A stretch of 9,120 bases of DNA. Origin: Limnospira sp050045915 (lineage in GTDB: Bacteria; Cyanobacteriota; Cyanobacteriia; Cyanobacteriales; Microcoleaceae). The translations under genes were made by a program, and so were the position numbers. Position 1 is the first letter of the stretch. Every line of letters begins with the position of its first letter. The notes under the pieces were generated by a model that saw nothing but the letters and a program-made list of their open reading frames with translations, was not told the DNA's origin and did not search any database. The stretch covers positions 1 through 9,120 of the forward strand of contig JBNGCR010000216.1 in NCBI GenBank assembly GCA_050045915.1, in the 5' to 3' direction. Of this stretch, positions 1-5,125 are shown piece after piece.

Positions 1-23
1 TGATACTTGCCCTCACGCCCAAG

Positions 24-64
24 GAGGCAGGGGAGGCGGAGGAGGCGGAGGAGGCGGAGGAGGC
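24..64. repeat. GGAGGCGGA tandem repeat, possible Gly-rich C-terminal tail
   Basis: About four to five copies of a 9-bp GGAGGCGGA-type unit lie in tandem here. One plus frame is open from the window edge at position 2 to a TAG at 74-76. It would encode a short glycine-rich tail (about eleven Gly, then Lys-Leu-Ile), so this could be the C-terminus of a gene that starts outside the window. The other strand reads Ala/Ser-rich. No upstream context is available, so it is listed as a repeat and not as a CDS. Confidence 0.6.
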
Positions 65-115
65 AAGCTTATATAGCAACCGCCAGAACGGTTAGGACAG
101 ATCTGCCAATTTGAG

Positions 116-174
116 ACCCGCCTTGAAATGAATTTCAAGGCTCACAGCAAAAGTCCACGCTTGCGTGGACTCGG
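116..174. repeat. Dispersed double-hairpin repeat, family A, copy 1
   Basis: Two perfect hairpins lie side by side. The first has arms CCTTGAAAT (121-129) and ATTTCAAGG (132-140). The second has arms AGTCCACGC (152-160) and GCGTGGACT (163-171). A second copy lies at 7379-7435, with the first hairpin identical and the second altered on both arms. The copy is loosely bracketed by TTAGGACAG (about 91-100) and an inverted CCGTCCTAA (about 186-194), which suggests a small element of roughly 100 bp. Function is unknown; intergenic position fits a dispersed repeat or transcript end. Confidence 0.8.
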
Positions 175-193
175 TTGGAGCATAACCGTCCTA

Positions 194-280
194 ATATCAA
201 ATCCGGTTATCCCCTCCTCAACCTCCCCAATCATCTTCAGATGATTTGAGCTGTTAGCTTGGGAATTGATTCCCAAGCGG
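194..280. repeat. Dispersed hairpin repeat, family B, copy 1
   Basis: This begins with ATATCAAATCCGGTTATC and contains two perfect inverted repeats: AATCATCT/AGATGATT (229-236 and 239-246) and GCTTGGGAA/TTCCCAAGC (257-265 and 270-278). A clearly related copy in the same orientation lies at 2135-2240, so the two copies bracket the HEAT-phosphatase gene. With the family A copy and the heptamer array, this accounts for most of the 360-bp stretch before the first confident gene. Confidence 0.8.
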
Positions 281-315
281 TCCAGATATCCCACCCGCTG
301 CCCCCTCCGCTTCCT

Positions 316-358
316 CCCGACTCCCGACTCCCTACACCCTACACCCTACCCCCTACAC
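316..358. repeat. Heptameric tandem repeat (CCCGACT / CCTACAC)
   Basis: Two CCCGACT heptamers (316-329) are followed one base later by four CCTACAC-type heptamers (331-358, one with a C for A change). This matches the short tandemly repeated heptamer (STRR) style known from filamentous cyanobacteria. It abuts the stop codon (361-363 on plus coordinates) of the minus-strand HEAT-phosphatase gene. Its right edge reads ACACCCTTAT, the same as the edge of the array before the aldolase gene. Confidence 0.8.
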
Positions 359-360
359 CC

Positions 361-1944
361 TTATCCGACCATCCGCATCAGCCGCCCGCCCCGCCTCAAC
401 AGCATATCGGCCAATTCCACGATCCAGGGATTCGGCGACGCCTGGGGTTGGGCCTCCATCACGCAGGCGAAGGCCTCATCTTCCAAGCCGGCGGGGAGGC
501 GGGAAGCACAGGCGGCCAGGGCGATCGCGGGCGATCGCCGGTTTCCCATCTGGCAGTGGACGAGGAGATCTCCCCCGTCGGGATCGACGGTTTCCATAAA
601 TTCGATCGCCCGGATGACGTGTTCGCGTTGGGGGAGGACGTACTGGGGATCGCTGTCGGGGATGTGGATGTCGTCGAACTCCAATTTCAGGCGGTGGGGG
701 ACTTGGGAAATAAATTTGGGGAGGGAGTCCCCGGAATTGGCGATGGAGATGATATGTTCGACATCGGCACCGCGATTTTTGTGGACGATATAATTTTCGA
801 GTTGCAGTCGGGAGGAAATCCACAGTTTGGGGAGGAGGGGGTGGCAGGACTCGGAACCGCGATCGCCCGCCATTTCGGTGCTGGCTTCGGCGACTTCTTC
901 GTTGAGGCGATCGACGATGGTTTGGGCGATGGACCCGACGTAGGGATCGGGGTCGTCCATCGCCCGTTTGATGCCGGCCAGGGCCTCGGCTGTCCGCACA
1001 AATTGGAAGGTTTCGAGCACTTTCGCCCGGACGTAGGGATCGGGGTCGTCGAGTTTGTCGAGGATGGCGTTCCAGGTGGCCTCGCGATCACTTTTCGCCA
1101 GCACTTCGATCACCCGGGTGCGGACGTCGCCGTTGGGGTGGTTCAGGGCGCGGATCAGGACATCCCGGGCCGCCGGGGTGCCGATCGCCCAGAGTCCATA
1201 AACCGCGTTGGCGTTGACGTAGAAATTGGGGTCGTCCAGGGCTGCTTCCAGTTGGGGGATCACCTCTTCCCGGTCCAGCAGTCCCAGGGCCGTCGCCGCC
1301 CGACCCCGGACGTAGCGATCGCCGTCGTCGGCCAGAACCCGTTCCAGGGGCGCGATCGCTGCCGAGGATTTCAGGTTGCCCAGGGCCGTCGCCGCCCGCC
1401 AGCGCACCTGGGGATCGTCATGGTTGAGGGCCTGAATCAATCCGGCGATGGCGCGATCGCTCCCGATCTGCCCCAAGGCCCACACCGCCCACACCCTCGC
1501 CCTGGGAACCGTTTCTTTCAGGGCCTCCATCAGGTGCGGTTCGGCGGGGTAGCCGATCTGAACCAGAGCCCAGGCAGACCAGGCGTTGACTTCCCCGCTC
1601 TCGTGTTTCAACCCCTTCAACAACCAGGGGATCAGGCGGGGCGATCGGGTCCGTCCCAGCAGGCGAATTTTGAAGGGCAGGGGAATTTTGAGCTGTCCCA
1701 CCAGGGCGAAAGCCTTCGTCTGCAACCGGGGCTGGATCGCCTGGGTGAGGGCGATTCCCCGGATCGGATCGACCCGCAGCACCCAGCGCATCACCCGGAC
1801 AACGACCTCTTCCGAGTCGCTCCGGGCCAGCAGCGCCGCCAGGGAATCGATGGGCAAACCCCTCTGGTACTGCCGTTGTAGCTGCTCGTCATCGCACTGG
1901 TACAATTGCTCAGTGAGCTGTTCGATGTCACGCGGATCGGCCAT
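361..1944 (-). CDS. HEAT-repeat protein fused to a cysteine-dependent (dual-specificity-like) protein phosphatase domain
   Basis: The 527-residue protein has two parts. Residues about 30-345 are tandem HEAT/PBS-lyase-type helical repeats, recognisable by recurring D-D-P-x-x-x-V-R and A-A-x-A-L-G segments (for example around 178-190, 210-222, 298-306); such solenoids bind proteins, and in cyanobacteria include phycobilin lyase-like proteins. Residues about 372-527 resemble the COG5350-type tyrosine/dual-specificity phosphatases: an I-S-I-A-N strand, an L-x-L-E-F-D-D-I segment (419-426), the P-loop HCQMGNRRS with Cys464 and Arg470 (C-X5-R), and the family's C-terminal S-P-N-P...L-A-D-x-L-L-x-R-G-G. 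The nucleophile and phosphate-binding Arg are present, so activity is plausible; the general acid is probably Asp423 or Asp424. A GTG seven codons upstream (1965) is also open, but neither start has a strong Shine-Dalgarno, and I prefer the ATG. No signal peptide is seen, so it is probably cytoplasmic. The fusion is continuous with no gap or frameshift. Substrate is unknown. Confidence 0.88.
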   Translation of the reverse strand: MADPRDIEQLTEQLYQCDDEQLQRQYQRGLPIDSLAALLARSDSEEVVVRVMRWVLRVDPIRGIALTQAIQPRLQTKAFALVGQLKIPLPFKIRLLGRTRSPRLIPWLLKGLKHESGEVNAWSAWALVQIGYPAEPHLMEALKETVPRARVWAVWALGQIGSDRAIAGLIQALNHDDPQVRWRAATALGNLKSSAAIAPLERVLADDGDRYVRGRAATALGLLDREEVIPQLEAALDDPNFYVNANAVYGLWAIGTPAARDVLIRALNHPNGDVRTRVIEVLAKSDREATWNAILDKLDDPDPYVRAKVLETFQFVRTAEALAGIKRAMDDPDPYVGSIAQTIVDRLNEEVAEASTEMAGDRGSESCHPLLPKLWISSRLQLENYIVHKNRGADVEHIISIANSGDSLPKFISQVPHRLKLEFDDIHIPDSDPQYVLPQREHVIRAIEFMETVDPDGGDLLVHCQMGNRRSPAIALAACASRLPAGLEDEAFACVMEAQPQASPNPWIVELADMLLRRGGRLMRMVG

Positions 1945-2027
1945 GAAGGGGCACTCAATTCGCACAAGGGGGCAATCTGACGGGGAACCCGGGGGGTCGA
2001 TCTCGGGTTCGGTGCGCCGTCACGGTC

Positions 2028-2033
2028 ATTATA
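2028..2033 (-). promoter_or_regulatory. Possible -10 box for the HEAT-phosphatase gene
   Basis: On the minus strand this reads a perfect TATAAT, about 84 bases before the preferred ATG. No good TTGACA-like box lies 16-18 bases further upstream (CTCGCA is there), so this is a candidate only. The A/T-rich stretch at 2056-2135 lies upstream of it. Confidence 0.35.
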
Positions 2034-2134
2034 TCCGAAGCGTGTTGGGATGCGAGGAGAATCGTTTTTTTATTTAATGTTAATAGAATTGTTGCGTTTT
2101 TATTTACTCATTCTGGAGTTTTTTTTAACACTTT

Positions 2135-2240
2135 ATATCAGATCCGGTTATCCCCTCCTAAACCTCCCCGATCATCGACCGATGATTTGAGCAGGTAGGG
2201 GCGCAAGCCTTGCGCCCTTGGGAATTGATTCCCGGTGCGG
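2135..2240. repeat. Dispersed hairpin repeat, family B, copy 2
   Basis: This is related to 194-280. Shared features are ATATCA(A/G)ATCCGGTTATC, CCCCTCCT(C/A)AACCTCCCC, the hairpin followed by TTGAGC, and GGGAATTGATTCCC. The first stem is ATCATCG/CGATGAT (2171-2177 and 2180-2186). An extra hairpin, GGGCGCAAG/CTTGCGCCC (2199-2207 and 2209-2217), lies in the middle and is absent from copy 1. It is just downstream of the WG-repeat gene on the minus strand and could act in transcript ending, although no T-run follows. It occupies much of the 330-bp spacer between the WG gene and the HEAT-phosphatase gene. Confidence 0.78.
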
Positions 2241-2274
2241 ATTCTCAGAATGTTGATTGAGTTAATTGTCCGTA

Positions 2275-3051
2275 TCACCCGTTACCGAGGGAGGTCAAGG
2301 TGGGCATTTCGGACGGCCACCAAACCCACTCGCCCCGGCGATCGATATATCCCCAATCCGCCCCGAGTCGGACGGCGGCGAGTCCGTTTTCAAAGGCGGC
2401 TGCGCTGTCGAACTGCGGGGGTATTTGCATCTCGCCTTTCGGATTGATATATCCCCATTTATCCTTGACTTTAACAGCCGCCAATTTTCCAGAAAATGAC
2501 TTGGTTTCAGAAAAGTTTCGAGGAAATTTTGATGCACCAGTTTTGTCGATATATCCCCAATTTTTATCAATTTTAAAAGGAGCCAAATTGCCGGAAAAAT
2601 CCCAGGCGAAATCGAACCGGGGCGCGATCGCNNNNNNNNNNNNNNNNNNNNNNNNNNNNNNNNNNNNNNNNNNNNNNNNNNNNNNNNNNNNNNNNNNNNN
2701 NNNNNNNNNNNNNNNNNNNNNNNNNNNNNNNGGAATTATTGCGTTTCCAGTTGTGTCGATAAATCCCCATTTTCCGTTTAATTTTACCGCAGATAATCCC
2801 TGGGAAAAGCTCCAGGCGACATCGAATTGGGGGGGGATGACGGGGCGGTTGGTGCGATCGATAAAACCCCATTTCGATTTGACCGCGATCGCCGCCAACC
2901 CTTCCGAAAATCCCGAGGTTCCGTCGTATTGCGGGGAAATAACCATCCGGCCGCTTTTGTCGATATATCCCCATTTTTCATTTTGGCGGATGGGGAACAG
3001 GGGCTCTGAGGTTGGGGATGCGATCGCCGCGAAAATATTGCCGTTCACCAT
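2275..3051 (-). CDS. WG-repeat protein (interrupted by a sequence gap)
   Basis: The protein consists almost wholly of WG (KWG) repeats of exactly 34 residues. Six are visible as x-W-G-(Y/F)-I-(D/N) motifs, each followed by a P-x-F-D and an F-x-x-G-L-A-A-V type segment; at least one more must lie in the gap. The repeats probably form a beta-rich solenoid or propeller-like scaffold; the function of WG proteins is generally unknown. A short N-terminal stretch of about 25 residues precedes the first repeat and shows no clear signal peptide. A run of five G lies only two bases before the ATG, so the GTG at 3048, the next codon, has better spacing and may be the true start. The 100-N gap lies between repeat 3 and a later repeat. 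The frame is open across it by count, but repeat phase shows the placeholder length is not the real one, so total length is uncertain. Confidence 0.85.
   Translation of the reverse strand: MVNGNIFAAIASPTSEPLFPIRQNEKWGYIDKSGRMVISPQYDGTSGFSEGLAAIAVKSKWGFIDRTNRPVIPPQFDVAWSFSQGLSAVKLNGKWGFIDTTGNAIIXXXXXXXXXXXXXXXXXXXXXXXXXXXXXXXXXXAIAPRFDFAWDFSGNLAPFKIDKNWGYIDKTGASKFPRNFSETKSFSGKLAAVKVKDKWGYINPKGEMQIPPQFDSAAAFENGLAAVRLGADWGYIDRRGEWVWWPSEMPTLTSLGNG
2632..2731. other. Scaffold gap of 100 N inside WG-repeat gene
   Basis: Exactly 100 N, the usual placeholder for a gap of unknown size. Both sides are WG-repeat coding sequence on the minus strand. The bases adjoining the left edge are a HIP1 octamer (2624-2631). 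Confidence 0.98.
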
Positions 3052-3064
3052 ATCCCCCTTTAGC

Positions 3065-3097
3065 GGTCAGCCGTCAGCTTTCAGCCGTCAGCTTTCG
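3065..3097. repeat. GTCAGCTTTCAGC-type short repeat
   Basis: Imperfect tandem units of CGTCAGCTTTCAGC (GTCAGC, then CGTCAGCTTTCAGC, then CGTCAGCTTTCG). A similar array, TCAGCTTTCAGC with variants, occurs at about 4960-4990. It sits in the presumed 5' leader of the WG-repeat gene, a few bases before its ribosome-binding region. Confidence 0.7.
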
Positions 3098-3111
3098 TCA
3101 AATTCCCCCCC

Positions 3112-3126
3112 ATTATATCATATAAT
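3112..3126. promoter_or_regulatory. Palindrome with a -10-like TATAAT on each strand
   Basis: ATTATATCATATAAT is a perfect inverted repeat around a central C. It contains TATAAT on the plus strand (3121-3126) and on the minus strand (3117-3112). The minus copy lies about 60 bases before the WG-repeat start and could be its -10 box; no convincing -35 box is visible. It could also be a dyad operator. Confidence 0.35.
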
Positions 3127-3234
3127 GAAACGACCCTGCCCTTGAAAAGGGGGGACTTTGAGTCAACCGGCGTACCTGATCAACTTGAAAATTACCGTAA
3201 TACTTTTTACTTTTTTAATTCTGGTCGGAACATA

Positions 3235-3792
3235 CTATTTGATAACGACACAGTGGCGGCGGGGCCGCAGGATCATACCCTCCCGTTCCAACTTCGTCAT
3301 CATCCGGGTGACGCTGACGCGGGTGGTTCCGATCACATCAGACATTTCCAAATGGGTGAGGCGGAGGTTGATTAACGTACCCTCCTCGACGGGACAGCCG
3401 AACTTTTTCGCCAGCCATCTCAGAAAATTCAACAGCCGTTCATCGGTGCGTTGGGTTTGCAGGAGGCTATGCAGTTCCTCCATCTGCTGGAGATAGTATA
3501 AAATCCGATCCAACTCTTGGGGCCACTGTGCGGAGGGGATAAGATTGACTTTGACCGGCGTCAGACATTCAATTTGATAGGGGTTGAGTCGGGACAGGGG
3601 TTGACCGATAATTTCTCCGGGTCCCCAATATCCCAAACCGATCAAATTTCCCTCGTCGCCCCAAGTCAAGGTGCGGACGACCCCCTCCTCTATCTTCCAC
3701 AACGCATCGGGCCAGAGGGGAACGAAATCGCCCCGGGAAAAACGGCGGGATTTCAGGCTGTCAGGGACGGCGACAAGCTGCAAGGTAGCCAC
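3235..3792 (-). CDS. Short Crp/Fnr-family transcriptional regulator
   Basis: The 185-residue protein ends in a clear Crp-type winged helix-turn-helix: residues about 143-172 include L-T-x-x-E-M-S-D-V-I-G-T-T-R-V-S-V-T-R, closely resembling the NtcA/Crp recognition helix. Residues about 88-115 fit the long dimer helix. The N-terminal effector region (about 20-85) has the G-x-V-R-T-L-T and G-x-x-I-G-Q-P-L pattern of a cyclic-nucleotide-binding fold, but is shorter than in typical proteins of about 220 residues, and I see no R-x-S cAMP signature, so it probably does not bind cAMP. GTG is the start: an in-frame TAA lies eleven codons upstream and no ATG or TTG intervenes. A modest TAGGTG lies seven bases before it. 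It is divergent from the aldolase gene and may regulate itself or neighbours. It is not NtcA itself, judging by length and sequence. Confidence 0.9.
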   Translation of the reverse strand: MATLQLVAVPDSLKSRRFSRGDFVPLWPDALWKIEEGVVRTLTWGDEGNLIGLGYWGPGEIIGQPLSRLNPYQIECLTPVKVNLIPSAQWPQELDRILYYLQQMEELHSLLQTQRTDERLLNFLRWLAKKFGCPVEEGTLINLRLTHLEMSDVIGTTRVSVTRMMTKLEREGMILRPRRHCVVIK

Positions 3793-3840
3793 GGCAACAC
3801 CTACGGGAATGGGGAACGCTTACAGCCCAAAGCCTAACGC

Positions 3841-3865
3841 TTTTAGGTTAACTTAAGGTTTAAAC
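3841..3865 (-). promoter_or_regulatory. TTAACCT-type direct repeats upstream of the Crp/Fnr gene
   Basis: On the minus strand, TTAAACCTTAA is followed directly by GTTAACCTAAA, two 11-base units agreeing at 8 positions. This loosely resembles cyanobacterial Pho boxes (PyTTAAPyPyW repeats), but neither unit fits perfectly and only two are seen. It could be an operator of the adjacent regulator. Confidence 0.2.
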
Positions 3866-3946
3866 GAGATTAAAAACGAGATGAAATTCGGGTTGGGAGT
3901 CGGCAAAAGTCAACAGGCAACAGGCGACGGGCGATAGTTGGGAGGT

Positions 3947-3960
3947 ATAGCGCTGTGCGC
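3947..3960. repeat. ATAGCGCTGTGCGC short repeat, copy 1
   Basis: This 14-base sequence recurs identically at 7298-7311, where it forms the end of the CHAT gene. It contains the small inverted repeat GCGC-TGT-GCGC. Just beyond it (about 3962-3979) lie two GGTGTAG heptamers, the reverse complement of the CCTACAC unit seen at 331-358. Confidence 0.6.
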
Positions 3961-4047
3961 TGGGGTGTAGGGTGTAGGGATGGGAAATTCCCTTGTCATC
4001 AGGATTTCAAGGTTTGTCCTCCTTTCGGAAACTGTAAATAGATCGCT

Positions 4048-4160
4048 CGCCGCTATATAGCAGTGTGAAATGATTCGTGAAAATTTGAGCGGCTCAAAGC
4101 CCCCAGGATTGGGGGTTTGGGGGCCAGGTATTTTTCAGAATGACTTCACGCCGCTATACA
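4048..4160. mobile_element. MITE-like element with terminal inverted repeats
   Basis: The left end (4054-4075, TATATAGCAGTGTGAAATGATT) is inverted at the right end (4139-4160), with 17 of 22 positions matching. The 10-mer CGCCGCTATA occurs at both edges (4048-4057 and 4149-4158). The interior contains CCCCCAGGATTGGGGG, a strong hairpin. There is no room for a transposase, so if mobile it would be non-autonomous. It occupies the middle of the 523-bp divergent intergenic region. An open frame begins here at 4070 and runs into the aldolase gene, but it looks non-coding up to 4315. Confidence 0.5.
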
Positions 4161-4207
4161 TTCCTACGATTGATTTGCCAGGTGTCCCAACCCGGCCTAG
4201 GATGTGG

Positions 4208-4213
4208 GATAAT
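4208..4213 (+). promoter_or_regulatory. Possible -10 box for the aldolase-like gene
   Basis: GATAAT preceded by TGTGG, about 100 bases before the GTG start. No well-spaced -35 box (TTGCCA at 4175-4180 is too far). Tentative. Confidence 0.25.
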
Positions 4214-4260
4214 CTCAAATCCCGATTGAGAAATGCTCTATCAATTGTTATCAATTCTTC

Positions 4261-4295
4261 CCCACACCCCACACCCCACACCCCACACCCCACAC
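4261..4295. repeat. Five perfect CCCACAC heptamers
   Basis: Five exact tandem copies of CCCACAC end nine bases before the Shine-Dalgarno of the aldolase-like gene, so the array lies in its 5' leader. The right border ACACCCTTAT is shared with the array at 331-358. Confidence 0.9.
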
Positions 4296-4303
4296 CCTTA
4301 TAC

Positions 4304-4309
4304 GGAGGT
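4304..4309 (+). promoter_or_regulatory. Ribosome-binding site fixing the aldolase-like start
   Basis: GGAGGT, six bases before the GTG at 4316. It is the best Shine-Dalgarno in the window and excludes the upstream ATG at 4070 as the start. Confidence 0.85.
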
Positions 4310-4315
4310 AAAATC

Positions 4316-4954
4316 GTGGCTCTCTATCTCGACTCAGCCATTCTCCCGGAAGCCCAGGCCGCCAGCCAGTTCGGATGGGTGAAGGGAGTCACCACCAACC
4401 CCACCCTGTTGGCGAAAAGTGACCTTTCCCCGGAAGAAACCCTGAAGGGACTCCGGGAACTTTTCGCGGGGGAGATTTACTATCAACTCACCGCTTTGGA
4501 TTTCGAGGGAATGGTTTCGGAAGCCTGGGCGGCTTACAATATCCTCGGGGAACAGACGGTTTTGAAGGTGCCCGCCACGGCTTTGGGGTTCCACGTCGTC
4601 TCCCACCTGTCGCCGAAAATTTGCTGTTCCGTCACGGCTATTTACAGTGCGGCACAGGCAGCGGTGGCGAGGGAAGCGGGGGCCAAATATGCGATCGCCT
4701 ACGTCAACCGGGCCACCCGACTCCTGGGAGATGGCGTCGCCCTGGTTCGGGAGATGGCGGACATCCTCGCCGGCAGCGACACCAAAATTCTCGCCGCCAG
4801 TATCAAATCCCCCGCAGAAGCCGCCGCCACCCTCCGGGCGGGCGCCTACCACCTCACCCTCCCCTTCGACATCCTGCAGGCCCTCACCACCCACGAACTG
4901 TCCGAGCGAACGGTGGAGGAGTTCAGCAACAACGGCCGGGGATTGCTCGATTAA
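4316..4954 (+). CDS. Transaldolase / fructose-6-phosphate aldolase-like protein (FSA/TalC type)
   Basis: The protein has 212 residues, close to the usual length of the small FSA/TalC class of class I aldolases (about 210-220) and much shorter than classical transaldolases. It is a single TIM-barrel domain. Visible marks are Asp6 in L-Y-L-D-S-A, the T-T-N-P-T-L-L segment (26-32), the Schiff-base lysine Lys84 in V-L-K-V-P-A-T, Y-V-N-R-A (129-133) and A-S-I-K-S (161-165). The family either transfers dihydroxyacetone units between sugar phosphates (pentose phosphate pathway) or cleaves fructose 6-phosphate into dihydroxyacetone and glyceraldehyde 3-phosphate; sequence reading cannot decide between them. 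It is soluble, with no signal peptide. The start is GTG, set by the GGAGGT and because the residues before it come from the heptamer array. It is divergent from the Crp/Fnr-type gene. Confidence 0.92.
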   Translation: MALYLDSAILPEAQAASQFGWVKGVTTNPTLLAKSDLSPEETLKGLRELFAGEIYYQLTALDFEGMVSEAWAAYNILGEQTVLKVPATALGFHVVSHLSPKICCSVTAIYSAAQAAVAREAGAKYAIAYVNRATRLLGDGVALVREMADILAGSDTKILAASIKSPAEAAATLRAGAYHLTLPFDILQALTTHELSERTVEEFSNNGRGLLD

Positions 4955-4959
4955 AATAT

Positions 4960-4990
4960 AGCTTTCAGCAGTCAGCTTTCAGCTATCAGC
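4960..4990. repeat. TCAGCTTTCAGC-type short repeat
   Basis: Imperfect units AGCTTTCAGC, AGTCAGCTTTCAGC, TATCAGCTT in the spacer between the aldolase-like and CHAT genes, related to 3065-3097. No ordinary hairpin-plus-T terminator is visible in this spacer. Confidence 0.65.
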
Positions 4991-5059
4991 TTGCCGTTTG
5001 GAGCCGATCGCGCGGAGGTTTTGGACTTGAAGGAATCCCGAAAAATGCAGTTTCTCGGA

Positions 5060-5087
5060 TTGCATAAACGCCGCGACTGCGTACAAA
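5060..5087 (+). promoter_or_regulatory. Possible promoter of the CHAT gene
   Basis: TTGCAT (5060-5065) and TACAAA (5082-5087) are separated by 16 bases, about 38 bases before the preferred ATG at 5126. A TATAAA at 5088-5093 is an alternative -10. Weak by consensus. Confidence 0.3.
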
Positions 5088-5125
5088 TATAAAAGAAACG
5101 GTAGTTGACTGACAATCAGAGACAG

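Noticed and set aside
116..174. CRISPR array or tRNA
   Set aside because: The hairpins are single copies, not regularly spaced with spacers, and no cloverleaf or CCA end is visible. No CRISPR or tRNA was found elsewhere in the window.
259..1881. 540-codon open frame on the plus strand
   Set aside because: It is fully antisense to the HEAT-phosphatase gene. Its product is low-complexity (repeating G-I-G-V-V, F-G-D) and simply mirrors the HEAT repeat period, while the minus-strand reading has clear domains and catalytic residues.
2300..3145. 281-codon plus-strand frame across the first gap
   Set aside because: Antisense to the WG-repeat gene; the repeated I-Y-P-H/I-N-P-H words are the reverse reading of the W-G-Y-I repeats.
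3112..3234. Rho-independent terminator after the regulator gene (CCCTTGAAAAGGG)
   Set aside because: The stem is only about five pairs and no T-run follows on the minus strand.
4070..4315. N-terminal extension of the aldolase-like gene to an ATG at 4070
   Set aside because: It would translate the MITE-like element and the CCCACAC array. The GGAGGT before GTG 4316 and family length support the shorter form.
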